Source: Osmia lignaria lignaria (lineage: Eukaryota > Arthropoda > Insecta > Hymenoptera > Megachilidae). From it: a stretch of DNA of 64,000 nucleotides. The stretch covers positions 10,184,501 to 10,248,500 of the forward strand of contig NW_027478159.1 in the NCBI RefSeq assembly GCF_051020975.1, in the 5' to 3' direction. A model generated the notes under the pieces. The model saw nothing but the letters and a program-made list of their open reading frames with translations. It was not told the DNA's origin and made no database searches. Every line of letters begins with the position of its first letter. Within the stretch, counting starts at the first letter, position 1. This document shows positions 11,265 to 23,819 of this stretch, in pieces. The position numbers and the translations under genes are program-made.

Positions 11265-11585
11265 TTGCAGATTTAGCTCAAGGGAAGGGGCCTGACGACA
11301 TATTCCGAGATATTTCTTCTTCTTGTTGTTCCTCTTCTGCACAGCTAAGCTGGAAGTGGCATTTGCAGCTCGCAATAGTGCAGAGTTATCTCAAAGAAAG
11401 GGGCCACGGTGTTTCTGTATCTCTATTATGTTGGTGCGGCTTCGGAACTTTTAAATATCTTAATATATCTCGAGAACTACGCATCTGATCAAAAAATATC
11501 ATAGAACATAAAAAGTAGGAAACTTAATTCTCTACAAAAAAGGTCTCTTAACATTTTGCCATAGCTCGCTTCGTTTCCGAGATAT
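11265..11585. repeat. 321-bp monomer (1-bp deletion), copy 3
   Basis: It has the same deletion and linked variants, and reads gatttagctc where copies 1 and 5 read gatttaactc and copy 2 reads gatttatctc. It is flanked by the ccacgatgtt class upstream and a gagggacata/gtgccgcttc monomer downstream. Confidence 0.95.
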
Positions 11586-12551
11586 TTGCAGATTTATCTC
11601 AAGGGAAGGGGCCTGAGGGACATATTTCGAGATATTTCTTCTTCTTGTTGTTCTTCTTCTGCACAGCTAAGCTGGAAGTGGCATTTGCAGCTCGCAATAG
11701 TGCAGAGTTACCCTAAAGAAAGGGGCCACGGTGTTTCTGTATCTCTATTATGTTGGTGCCGCTTCGGAACTTTTAAATATCTGGATATATCTCGAGAACT
11801 ACGCATCTGATCAAAAAATATCATAGAACATAAAAAGTAGGAAACTTAATTCTCTACAAAAAAGGTCTCTTAACATTTTGCCATAGCTCGCTTCGTTTCC
11901 GAGATATTTGCAGATGTATCTCAAGGGAAGGGGCCTGACGGACATATTTTGAGATATTTCTTCTTCTTGTTGTTCTTCTTCTGCACAGCTAAGCTGGAAG
12001 TGGCATTTGCAGCTCGCAATAGTGCAGAGTTATCTCAAAGAAAGGGGCCACGGTGTTTCTGTATCTCTATTATGTTGGTGCGGCTTCGGAACTTTTAAAT
12101 ATCTTGATATATCTCGAGAACTACTCATCTGATCAAAAAATATCAGAGAACGTAAATTGTAGGAAACATAATTCTCTACAAAAAAGGTCTCTTAAGATTT
12201 TGGGATAGCTCGCTTCGTTTCCGAGATATTTGCAGATTTATCTCAAGGGAAGGGGCCTGACGGACATATTTCGAGATATTTCTTCTTCTTGTTGTTCTTC
12301 TTCTGCACAGCTAAGCTGGAAGTGGCATTTGCAGCTCGCAGTAGTGCAGAGTTATCTCAAAGAAAGGGGCCACGGTGTTTCTGTATCTCTATTATGTTGG
12401 TGCGGCTTCGGAACTTTTAAATATCTTGATATATCTCGAGAACTACGCATCTGATCAAAAAATATCATAGAACATAAAAAGTAGGAAACTTAATTCTCTA
12501 CAAAAAAGGTCTCTTAACATTTTGCCATAGCTCGCTTCGTTTCCGAGATAT
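11265..12551. repeat. Four-monomer block, copy 2 (16-monomer offset)
   Basis: This is the second copy of the block at 6114. Private changes in its third monomer are gatgtatctc and acatattttgag. Confidence 0.8.
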
Positions 12552-13517
12552 TTGCAGATTTATCTCAAGGGAAGGGGCCTGACGGACATATTTCGAGATA
12601 TTTCTTCTTCTTGTTGTTCTTCTTCTGCACAGCTAAGCTGGAAGTGGCATTTGCAGCTCGCAATAGTGCAGAGTTATCTCAAAGAAAGGGGCCACGGTGT
12701 TTCTGTATCTCTATTATGTTGGTGCGGCTTCGGAACTTTTAAATATCTTCATATATCTCGAGAACTACGCATCTGATCAAAAAATATCATAGAACATAAA
12801 AAGTAGGAAACTTAATTCTCTACAAAAAAGGTCTCTTAACGTTTTGCAATAGCTCGCTTCGTTTCCGAGATATTTGCAGATTTATCTCAAGGGAAGGGTC
12901 CTGACGGACATATTTCGAGATATTTCTTCTTCTTGTTGTTCTTCTTCTGCACAGCTAAACTGGAAGTGGCATTTCCAACTCGCAATAGTGCAGAGTTATC
13001 CCAAAGAAAGGGGCCACGATGTTTCTGTATCTCTATTATGTTGGTGCGGCTTCGGAACTTTTAAATATCTCGATATATCTCGAGAACTACGCATCTGATC
13101 AAAAAATATCGTAGAACATAAAAAGTAGGAAACTTAATTCTCTACAAATAAGGTATCTTAACATTTTGCCATAGCTCGCTTGGTTTCCGAGATATTTGCA
13201 GATTTATCTCAAGGGAAGGGGCCTGACGGACATATTTCCAGATATTTCTTCTTCTTGTTGTTCTTCTTCTGCACAGCTAAGCTGGAAGTGGCATTTGCAG
13301 CTCGCAATAGTGCAGAGTTATCTCAAAGAAAGGGGCCACGGTGTTTCTGTATCTCTATTATGTTGGTGCGGCTTCGGAACTTTTAAATATCTTGATATAT
13401 CTCGAGAACTACGCATCTGATTAAAAAATATCATAGAACATAAAAAGTAGGAAACCTAATTTTCTACAAAAAAGGTCGCTTAACATTTTGCCGTAGCTCG
13501 CTTCGTTTCCGAGATAT

Positions 13518-13839
13518 TTGCAGATTTATCTCAAGGGAAGGGGCCTGACGGACATATTTCGAAATATTTCTTATTCTTGTTGTTCTTCTTCTGCACAGCT
13601 AAGCTGGAAGTGGCATTTGCAGCTCGCAATAGTGCAGAGTTATCTCAAAGAAAGGGGCCACGGTGTTTCTGTACCTCTATTATGTTGGTGCAGCTTCGGA
13701 GCTTTTAAATATCTTGATATATCTCGAGAACTACGCATCTGATCAAAAAATATCATAGAACATAAAAAGTAGGAAACTTAATTCTCTACAAAAAAGGTCT
13801 CTCAACGTTTTGCAATAGCTCGCTTCGTTTCCGAGATAT
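13518..13839. repeat. gaaatatttc-class monomer, copy 1
   Basis: Its diagnostic variants are cgaaatattt, ttattcttg in the pyrimidine tract, ctgtacctct, and cagcttcgga followed by gctttt. The class recurs at 14162, 18668 and 21566, and its 5' part is fused to another class at 22532. Each copy follows a linker with ggtcgcttaac and ttgccgtag. Confidence 0.85.
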
Positions 13840-14161
13840 TTGCAGATTTATCTCAAGGGAAGGGGCCTGACGGACATATTTCGAGATATTTCTTCTTCTT
13901 GTTGTTCTTCTTCTGCACAGCTAAGCTGGAAGTGGCATTTGCAGCTCGCAGTAGTGCAGAGTTATCTCAAATGAAGGGGCCACGGTGTTTCTGTATCTCT
14001 ATTATGTTGGTGCGGCTTCGGAACTTTTAAATATCTTGATATATCTCGAGAACTACGCATCTGATCAAAAAATATCATAGAACATAAAAAGTAGGAAACC
14101 TAATTTTCTACAAAAAAGGTCGCTTAACATTTTGCCGTAGCTCGCTTCGTTTCCGAGATAT

Positions 14162-15127
14162 TTGCAGATTTATCTCAAGGGAAGGGGCCTGACGGACATA
14201 TTTCGAAATATTTCTTATTCTTGTTGTTCTTCTTCTGCACAGCTAAGCTGGAAGTGGCATTTGCAGCTCGCAATAGTGCAGAGTTATCTCAAAGAAAGGG
14301 GCCACGGTGTTTCTGTACCTCTATTATGTTGGTGCAGCTTCGGAGCTTTTAAATATCTTGATATATCTCGAGAACTACGCATCTGATCAAAAAATATCAT
14401 AGAACATAAAAAGTAGGAAACTTAATTCTCTGCAAAAAAGGTCTCTCAACGTTTTGCAATAGCTCGCTTCGTTTCCGAGATATTTGCAGATTTATCTCAA
14501 GGGAAGGGTCCTGACGGACATATTTCGAGATATTTCTTCTTCTTGTTGTTCTTCTTCTGCACAGCTAAACTGGAAGTGGCATTTCCAGCTCGCAATAGTG
14601 CAGAGTTATCCCAAAGAAAGGGGCCCCGGTGTTTCCGTATCTCTATTATGTTGGTGCGGCTTCGGAACTTTTAAATATCTCGATATATCTCGAAAACTAC
14701 GCTTCTGATCAAAAAATATCATAGAACATAAATTGTAGGAAACATAATTCTCTATAAAAAAGGTCTCCTAACATTTTGCCATAGCTCGCTTTGTTTCCGA
14801 GATATTTGCAGATTTATCTCAAGGGAAGGGTCCTGATGGACATATTTCGAGATATTTCTTCTTCTTGTTGTTCTTCTTCTGCACAGCTAAACTGGAAGTG
14901 GCATTTCCAGCTCGCAATCGTGCAGAGTTATCTCAAAGAAAGGGGCCACGGTGTTTCTGTATCTCTATTATGTTGGTGCGGCTTCGGAACTTTTAAATAT
15001 CTTGATATATCTCGAGAACTACGCCTCTGATCGAAAAATATCATAGAACATAAAAAGTAGGAAACTTAAGTCTCTACAAAAAAGGTCTCTTAACATTTTG
15101 CCATAGCTCGCTTCGTTTCCGAGATAT
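14162..15127. repeat. Three-monomer block, copy 1
   Basis: The order is a gaaatatttc-class monomer, an aagggtcctgac monomer ending in ggtctcctaac, and a cctgatggac monomer with gcaatcgtgc, gcctctgatc and taagtctcta. The block recurs at 18668-19633, 4506 bp away (14 monomers, two of them short). Confidence 0.85.
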
Positions 15128-16093
15128 TTGCAGATTTATCTCAAGGGAAGGGGCCTGACGGACATATTTCGAGATATTTCTTCTTCTTGTTGTTCTTCTT
15201 CTGCACAGCTAAGCTGGAAGTGGCATTTGCAGCTCGCAGTAGTGCAGAGTTATCTCAAATGAAGGGGCCACGGTGTTTCTGTATCTCTATTATGTTGGTG
15301 CGGCTTCGGAACTTTTAAATATCTTGATATATCTCGAGAACTACGCATCTGATCAAAAAATATCATAGAACATAAAAAGTAGGAAACTTAATTCTCTACA
15401 AAAAAGGTCTCTTAACATTTTGCCATAGCTCGCTTCGTTTCCGAGATATTTGCAGATTTATCTCAAGGGAAGGGGCCTGACGGACATATTTCCAGATATT
15501 TCTTCTTCTTGTTGTTCTTCTTCTGCACAGCTAAGCTGGAAGTGGCATTTGCAGCTCGCAATAGTGCAGAGTTATCTCAAAGAAAGGGGCCACGGTGTTT
15601 CTGTATCTCTATTATGTTGGTGCGGCTTCGGAACTTTTAAATATCTTGATATATCTCGAGAACTACGCATCTGATCAAAAAATATCATAGAACATAAAAA
15701 GTAGGAAACTTAATTCTCTACAAAAAAGGTCTCTTAACGTTTTGCAATAGCTCGCTTCGTTTCCGAGATATTTGCAGATTTATCTCAAGGGAAGGGTCCT
15801 GACGGACATATTTCGAGATATTTCTTCTTCTTGTTGTTCTTCTTCTGCACAGCTAAACTGGAAGTGGCATTTCCAACTCGCAATAGTGCAGAGTTATCCC
15901 AAAGAAAGGGGCCACGATGTTTCTGTATCTCTATTATGTTGGTGCGGCTTCGGAACTTTTAAATATCTCGATATATCTCGAAAACTACGCATCTGATCAA
16001 AAAATATCATAGAACATAAAAAGTAGGAAACTTAATTCTCTACAAAAAAGGTCTCTTAACATTTTCCCATAGCTGGCATCGTTTCCGAGATAT

Positions 16094-16414
16094 TTGCAGA
16101 TTTAGCTCAAGGGAAGGGGCCTGACGACATATTCCGAGATATTTCTTCTTCTTGTTGTTCCTCTTCTGCACAGCTAAGCTGGAAGTGGCATTTGCAGCTC
16201 GCAATAGTGCAGAGTTATCTCAAAGAAAGGGGCCACGGTGTTTCTGTATCTCTATTATGTTGGTGCCGCTTCGGAACTTTTAAATATCTGGATATATCTC
16301 GAGAACTACGCATCTGATCAAAAAATATCATAGAACATAAAAAGTAGGAAACTTAATTTTCTACAAAAAAGGTCTCTTAACATTTTGCCATAGCTCGCTT
16401 CGTTTCCGAGATAT
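16094..16414. repeat. 321-bp monomer (1-bp deletion), copy 4, fused
   Basis: The 5' part has the deletion (gacgacatat, acatattccg, ttcctcttct, gatttagctc). The 3' part carries gtgccgcttc and ctggatatat, which at 11586 belong to the following monomer. It is best read as a fusion of two adjacent monomer types with loss of one unit length. Confidence 0.85.
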
Positions 16415-17380
16415 TTGCAGATTTATCTCAAGGGAAGGGGCCTGACGGACATATTTCGAGATATTTCTTCTTCTTGTTGTTCTTCTTCTGCACAGCTAAG
16501 CTGGAAGTGGCATTTGCAGCTCGCAGTAGTGCAGTGTTATCTCAAAGAAAGGGGCCACGGTGTTTCTGTATCTCTATTATGTTGGTGCGGCTTCGGAACT
16601 TTTAAATATCTTGCTATATCTCGAGAACTACGCATCTGATCAAAAAATATCATAGAACATAAAAAGTAGGAAACTTAATTCTCTACAAAAAAGGTCTCTT
16701 AACATTTTGCCATAGCTCGCTTCGTTTCCGAGATATTTGCAGATTTATCTCAAGGGAAGGGGCCTGACGGACATATTTCGAGATATTTCTTCTTCTTGTT
16801 GTTCTTCTTCTGCACAGCTAAGCTGGAAGTGGCATTTGCAGCGCGCAATAGTGCAGAGTTATCTCAAAGAAAGGGGCCACGCTGTTTCTGTATCTCTATT
16901 ATGTTGGTGCGGCTTCGGAACTTTTAAATATCTTGATATATCTCGAGAACTACGCATCTGATCAAAAAATATCGTAGAACATAAAAAGTAGGAAACTTAA
17001 TTCTCTACAAATAAGGTCTCTTAACATTTTGCCATAGCTCGCTTCGTTTCCGAGATATTTGCAGATTTATCTCAAGGGAAGGGGCCTGACGGACATATTT
17101 CGAGATATTTCTTCTTCTTGTTGTTCTTCTTCTACACAGCTAAGCTGGAAGTGGCATTTGCAGCTCGCAGTAGTGCAGAGTTATCTCAAATGAAGGGGCC
17201 ACGGTGTTTCTGTATCTCTATTATGTTGGTGCGGCTTCGGAACTTTTAAATATCTTGATATATCTCGAGAACTACGCATCTGATCAAAAAATATCATAGA
17301 ACATAAAAAGTAGGAAACTTAATTCTCTACAAAAAAGGTCTCTTAACATTTTCCCATAGCTGGCATCGTTTCCGAGATAT

Positions 17381-17701
17381 TTGCAGATTTAACTCAAGGG
17401 AAGGGGCCTGACGACATATTCCGAGATATTTCTTCTTCTTGTTGTTCCTCTTCTGCACAGCTAAGCTGGAAGTGGCATTTGCAGCTCGCAATAGTGCAGA
17501 GTTATCTCAAAGAAAGGGGCCACGGTGTTTCTGTATCTCTATTATGTTGGTGCCGCTTCGGAACTTTTAAATATCTGGATATATCTCGAGAACTACGCAT
17601 CTGATCAAAAAATATCATAGAACATAAAAAGTAGGAAACTTAATTCTCTACAAAAAAGGTCTCTTAACATTTTGCCATAGCTCGCTTCGTTTCCGAGATA
17701 T
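17381..17701. repeat. 321-bp monomer (1-bp deletion), copy 5, fused
   Basis: It has the same fused structure as the copy at 16094 (deletion-type 5' part, gtgccgcttc 3' part) but reads gatttaactc. It precedes a cagtgttatc/cttgctatat monomer, as 16094 does, so the two belong to one duplicated segment. Confidence 0.85.
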
Positions 17702-18989
17702 TTGCAGATTTATCTCAAGGGAAGGGGCCTGACGGACATATTTCGAGATATTTCTTCTTCTTGTTGTTCTTCTTCTGCACAGCTAAGCGGGAAGTGGCAT
17801 TTGCAGCTCGCAGTAGTGCAGTGTTATCTCAAAGAAAGGGGCCACGGTGTTTCTGTATCTCTATTATGTTGGTGCGGCTTCGGAACTTTTAAATATCTTG
17901 CTATATCTCGAGAACTACGCATCTGATCAAAAAATATCATAGAACATAAAAAGTAGGAAACTTAATTCTCTACAAAAAAGGTCTCTTAACATTTTGCCAT
18001 AGCTCGCTTCGTTTCCGAGATATTTGCAGATTTATCTCAAGGGAAGGGGCCTGACGGACATATTTCGAGATATTTCTTCTTCTTGTTGTTCTTCTTCTGC
18101 ACAGCTAAGCTCGAAGTGGCATTTGCAGCGCGCAATAGTGCAGAGTTATCTCAAAGAAAGGGGCCACGGTGTTTCTGTATCTCTATTATGTTGGTGCGGC
18201 TTCGGAACTTTTAAATATCTTGATATATCTCGAGAACTACGCATCTGATCAAAAAATATCGTAGAACATAAAAAGTAGGAAACTTAATTCTCTACAAATA
18301 AGGTCTCTTAACATTTTGCCATAGCTCGCTTGGTTTCCGAGATATTTGCAGATTTATCTCAAGGGAAGGGGCCTGACGGACATATTTCCAGATATTTCTT
18401 CTTCTTGTTGTTCTTCTTCTGCACAGCTAAGCTGGAAGTGGCATTTGCAGCTCGCAATAGTGCAGAGTTATCTCAAAGAAAGGGGCCACGGTGTTTCTGT
18501 ATCTCTATTATGTTGGTGCGGCTTCGGAACTTTTAAATATCTTGATATATCTCGAGAACTACGCATCTGATCAAAAAATATCATAGAACATAAAAAGTAG
18601 GAAACCTAATTTTCTACAAAAAAGGTCGCTTAACATTTTGCCGTAGCTCGCTTCGTTTCCGAGATATTTGCAGATTTATCTCAAGGGAAGGGGCCTGACG
18701 GACATATTTCGAAATATTTCTTATTCTTGTTGTTCTTCTTCTGCACAGCTAAGCTGGAAGTGGCATTTGCAGCTCGCAATAGTGCAGAGTTATCTCAAAG
18801 AAAGGGGCCACGGTGTTTCTGTACCTCTATTATGTTGGTGCAGCTTCGGAGCTTTTAAATATCTTGATATATCTCGAGAACTACGCATCTGATCAAAAAA
18901 TATCATAGAACATAAAAAGTAGGAAACTTAATTCTCTACAAAAAAGGTCTCTCAACGTTTTGCAATAGCTCGCTTCTTTTCCGAGATAT
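17702..18989. repeat. Four-monomer block, copy 1 (nine-monomer offset)
   Basis: The order is a cagtgttatc/cttgctatat monomer, a cagcgcgcaa monomer ending in atcgtagaac and caaataagg, a cttggtttcc/tatttccaga monomer, and a gaaatatttc monomer. The order recurs at 20600-21887, exactly 2898 bp (9x322) downstream. Confidence 0.85.
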
Positions 18990-19633
18990 TTGCAGATTTA
19001 TCTCAAGGGAAGGGTCCTGACGGACATATTTCGAGATATTTCTTCTTCTTGTTGTTCTTCTTCTGCACAGCTAAACTGGAAGTGGCATTTCCAGCTCGCA
19101 ATAGTGCAGAGTTATCCCAAAGAAAGGGGCCACGGTGTTTCCGTATCTCTATTATGTTGGTGCGGCTTCGGAACTTTTAAATATCTCGATATATCTCGAA
19201 AACTACGCTTCTGATCAAAAAATATCATAGAACATAAATTGTAGGAAACATAATTCTCTACAAAAAAGGTCTCCTAACATTTTGCCATAGCTCGCTTCGT
19301 TTCCGAGATATTTGCAGATTTATCTCAAGGGAAGGGTTCTGATGGACATATTTCGAGATATTTCTTCTTCTTGTTGTTCTTCTTCTGCACAGCTAAACTG
19401 GAAGTGGCATTTCCAGCTCGCAATCGTGCAGAGTTATCTCAAAGAAAGGGGCCACGGTGTTTCTGTATCTCTATTATGTTGGTGCGGCTTCGGAACTTTT
19501 AAATATCTTGATATATCTCGAGAACTACGCCTCTGATCGAAAAATATCATAGAACATAAAAAGTAGGAAACTTAAGTCTCTACAAAAAAGGTCTCTTAAC
19601 ATTTTGCCATAGCTCGCTTCGTTTCCGAGATAT
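18668..19633. repeat. Three-monomer block, copy 2
   Basis: It repeats the block at 14162 with the same linkers (ggtctcctaac and taagtctcta). Private changes include cgcttctttt and gggttctgat. Confidence 0.85.
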
Positions 19634-20599
19634 TTGCAGATTTATCTCAAGGGAAGGGGCCTGACGGACATATTTCGATATATTTCTTCTTCTTGTTGTT
19701 CTTCTTCTGCACAGCTAAGCTGGAAGTGGCATTTGCAGCTCGCAGTAGTGCAGAGTTATCTCAAAGAAAGGGGCCACGGTGTTTCTGTATCTCTATTATG
19801 TTGGTGCGGCTTCGGAACTTTTAAATATCTTGATATATCTCGAGAACTACGCATCTGATCAAAAAATATCATAGAACATAAAAAGTAGGAAACTTAATTC
19901 TCTACAAAAAAGGTCTCTTAACATTTTGCCATAGCTCGCTTCGTTTCCGAGATATTTGCAGATTTATCTCAAGGGAAGGGACCTGACGGACATATTTGGA
20001 GATATTTCATCTTCTTGTTGTTCTTCTTCTGCACAGCTAAGCTGGAAGTGGCATTTGCAGCGCGCAATAGTGCAGAGTTATCTCAAAGAAAGGGGCCACG
20101 GTGTTTCTGTATCTCTACTATGTTGGTGCGGCTTCGGAACTTTTAAATATCTTGATATATCTCGAGAACTACGCCTCTGATCGAAAAATATCATAGAACA
20201 TAAAAAGTAGGAAACTTAATTCTCTACAAAAAAGGTCTCTTAACATTTTGCCATAGCTCGCTTCGTTTCCGAGATATTTGCAGATTTATCTCAAGGGAAG
20301 GGGCCTGACGGACATATTTCGAGATATTTCTTCTTCTTGTTGTTCTTCTTCTGCACAGCTAAGCTGGAAGTGGCATTTGCAGCGCGCAATAGTGCAGAGT
20401 TATCTCAAAGAAAGGGGCCACGGTGTTTCTGTATCTCTATTATGTTGGTGCGGCTTCGGAACTTTTAAATATCTTGATATATCTCGAGAACTACGCCTCT
20501 GATCGAAAAATATCATAGAACATAAAAAGTAGGAAACTTAATTCTCTACAAAAAAGGTCTCTTAACGTTTTGCAATAGCTCGCTTCGTTCCCGAGATAT

Positions 20600-21887
20600 T
20601 TGCAGATTTATCTCAAGGGAAGGGTCCTGACGGACATATTTCGAGATATTTCTTCTTCTTGTTGTTCTTCTTCTGCACAGCTAAGCTGGAAGTGGCATTT
20701 GCAGCTCGCAGTAGTGCAATGTTATCTCAAAGAAAGGGGCCACGGTGTTTCTGTATCTCTATTATGTTGGTGCGGCTTCGGAACTTTTAAATATCTTGCT
20801 ATATCTCGAGAACTACGCATCTGATCAAAAAATATCATAGAACATAAAAAGTAGGAAACTTAATTCTCTACAAAAAAGGTCTCTTAACATTTTGCCATAG
20901 CTCGCTTCGTTTCCGAGATATTTGCAGATTTATCTCAAGGGAAGGGGCCTGACGGACATATTTCGAGATATTTCTTCTTCTTGTTGTTCTTCTTCTGCAC
21001 AGCTAAGCTGGAAGTGGCATTTGCAGCGCGCAATAGTGCAGAGTTATCTCAAAGAAAGGGGCCACGGTGTTTCTGTATCTCTATTATGTTGGTGCGGCTT
21101 CGGAACTTTTAAATATCTTGATATATCTCGAGAACTACGCATCTGATCAAAAAATATCGTAGAACATAAAAAGTAGGAAACTTAATTCTCTACAAATAAG
21201 GTCCCTTAACATTTTGCCATAGCTCGCTTGGTTTCCGAGATATTTGCAGATTTATCTCAAGGGAAGGGGCCTGACGGACATATTTCCAGATATTTCTTCT
21301 TCTTGTTGTTCTTCTTCTGCACAGCTAAGCTGGAAGTGGCATTTGCAGCTCGCAATAGTGCAGAGTTATCTCAAAGAAAGGGGCCACGGTGTTTCTGTAT
21401 CTCTATTATGTTGGTGCGGCTTCGGAACTTTTAAATATCTTGATATATCTCGAGAACTACGCATCTGATCAAAAAATATCATAGAACATAAAAAGTAGGA
21501 AACCTAATTTTCTACAAAAAAGGTCGCTTAACATTTTGCCGTAGCTCGCTTCCTTTCCGAGATATTTGCAGATTTATCTCAAGGGAAGGGGCCTGACGGA
21601 CATATTTCGAAATATTTCTTATTCTTGTTGTTCTTCTTCTGCACAGCTAAGCTTGAAGTGGCATTTGCAGCTCGCAATAGTGCAGAGATATCTCAAAGAA
21701 AGGGGCCACGGTGTTTCTGTACCTCTATTATGTTGGTGCAGCTTCGGAGCTTTTAAATATCTTGATATATCTCGAGAACTACGCATCTGATCAAAAAATA
21801 TCATAGAACATAAAAAGTAGGAAACTTAATTCTCTACAAAAAAGGTCTCTTAACATTTTGCCATAGCTCGCTTCGTTTCCGAGATAT
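20600..21887. repeat. Four-monomer block, copy 2 (nine-monomer offset)
   Basis: This is the second copy of the block at 17702. Private changes include aagggtcctgac and caatgttatc in its first monomer and gcttgaagtg with agagatatct in its last. Confidence 0.85.
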
Positions 21888-22531
21888 TTGCAGATTTATC
21901 TCAAGGGAAGGGTCCTGATGGACATATTTCGAGATATTTCTTCTTCTTGTTGTTCTTCTTCTGCACAGCTAAACTGGAAGTGGCATTTCCAGCTCGCAAT
22001 CCTGCAGAGTTATCTCAAAGAAAGGGGCCACGGTGTTTCTGTATCTCTATTATGTTGGTGCGGCTTCGGAACTTTTAAATATCTTGATATATCTCGAGAA
22101 CTACGCCTCTGATCGAAAAATATCATAGAACATAAAAAGTAGGAAACTTAATTCCCTACAAAAAAGGTCTCTTAACATTTTGCCATAGCTCGCTTCGTTT
22201 CCGAGATATTTGCAGATTCAGCTCAAAGGAACGGGCCTGACGGACATATTTCGAGATACTTCTTCTTCTTGTTGTTCTTCCTCTGCACAGCTAAGCTGGA
22301 AGTGGCATTTGCAGCTCGCAATAGTGCAGAGTTATCTCAAAGAAAGGGGCCACGGGGTTTCTGTATCTCTATTATGTTGGTGCGGCTTCGGAACTTTTAA
22401 ATATCTTGATATATCTCGAGAACTACGCATCTGATCAAAAAATATCATAGAACATAAAAAGTAGGAAACCTAATTTTCTACAAAAAAGGTCTCTTAACAT
22501 TTTGCCGTAGCTCGCTTCGTTTCCGAGATAT

Positions 22532-22853
22532 TTGCAGATTTATCTCAAGGGAAGGGGCCTGACGGACATATTTCGAAATATTTCTTATTCTTGTTGTTCT
22601 TCTTCTGCACAGCTAAACTGGAAGTGGCATTTCCAGCTCGCAATCGTGCAGAGTTATCTCAAAGAGAGGGGCCACGGTGTTTCTGTATCTCTATTATGTT
22701 GGTGCGGCTTCGGAACTTTTAAATATCTTGATATATCTCGAGAACTACGCCTCTGATCGAAAAATATCATAGAACATAAATTGTAGGAAACATAATTCAC
22801 TACAAAAAACGTCTCTTAACATTTTGCCATAGCTCGCTTGGTTTCCGAGATAT
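22532..22853. repeat. Fused monomer (gaaatatttc 5' part, gcaatcgtgc 3' part)
   Basis: The first part carries cgaaatattt and ttattcttg. After the pyrimidine tract the copy changes to aaactggaag, gcaatcgtgc and gcctctgatc, as in the cctgatggac class at 21888. The switch falls between the tract and the inverted repeat. Confidence 0.8.
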
Positions 22854-23497
22854 TTGCAGATTTATCTCAAGGGAAGGGGCCTGAGGGACATATTTCGAGA
22901 TATTTCTTCTTCTTGTTGTTCTTCTTCTGCACAGCTAAGCTGGAAGTGGCATTTGCAGCTCGCAATAGTGCAGAGTTATCTCAAAGAAAGGGGCCACGGT
23001 GTTTCTGTATCTCTATTATGTTGGTGCGGCTTCGGAACTTTTAAATATCTTGATATATCTCGAGAACTACGCATCTGATCAAAAAATATCATAGAACATA
23101 AAAAGTAGGAAACTTAATTCTCTACAAAAAAGGTCTCTTAACGTTTTGCAATAGCTCGCTTCGTTCCCGAGATATTTGCAGATTTATCTCAAGGGAAGGG
23201 TCCTGACGGACATATTTCGAGATATTTCTTCTTCTTGTTGTTCTTCTTCTGCACAGCTAAACTGGAAGTGGCATTTCCAACTCGCAATAGTGCAGAGTTA
23301 TCCCAAAGAAAGGGGCCACGATGTTTCTGTATCTCTATTATGTTGGTGCGGCTTCGGAACTTTTAAATATCTCGATATATCTCGAAAACTACGCATCTGA
23401 TCAAAAAATATCATAGAACATAAAAAGTAGGAAACTTAATTCTCTACAAATAAGGTCTCTTAAGATTTTGCCATAGCTCGCTTGGTTTCCGAGATAT

Positions 23498-23819
23498 TTG
23501 CAGATTTATCTCAAGGGAAGGGGCCTGACGGACATATTTCCAGATATTTCTTCTTCTTGTTGTTTTTCTTCTGCACAGCTAAGCTGGAAGTGTCATTTGC
23601 AGCTCGCAATAGTGCAGAGTTATCTCAAAGAAAGGGGCCACGGTGTTTCTGTATCTCTATTATGTTGGTGCGGCTTCGGAACTTTTAAATATCTTGATAT
23701 ATGTCGAGAACTACGCATCTGATCAAAAAATATCACAGAACATAAAAAGTAGGAAACTTAATTCTCTACAAAAAAGGTCCCTTAACATTTTGCCATAGCT
23801 CGCTTCGTTTCCGAGATAT
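23498..23819. repeat. Chimeric monomer at the left/right domain boundary
   Basis: The 5' part is left-domain type (preceded by cttggtttcc, with tatttccaga). The 3' part is right-domain type (atatgtcgag, atcacagaac, ggtcccttaac). Left-only classes stop here and right-only classes start. Private changes are tgtttttctt and gtgtcatttg. Confidence 0.8.

Larger units (their letters stand above)
1..23497. repeat. Left satellite domain
   Basis: This part is defined by variants I do not see on the right: 321-bp monomers with gacgacatat, the cttggtttcc class (monomers at 9011, 13196, 18346, 21244, 22854), the tatttccaga class (5792, 9977, 13196, 15450, 18346, 21244), the gaaatatttc class (13518, 14162, 18668, 21566), the ccacgatgtt class (3217, 4826, 8367, 10943, 12874, 15772, 23176), and linkers with gttttgcaat or cccatagctg. 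Order is irregular, but multi-monomer blocks recur. One monomer (22210-22531) has gattcagctc, a class otherwise found only on the right. Confidence 0.8.
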
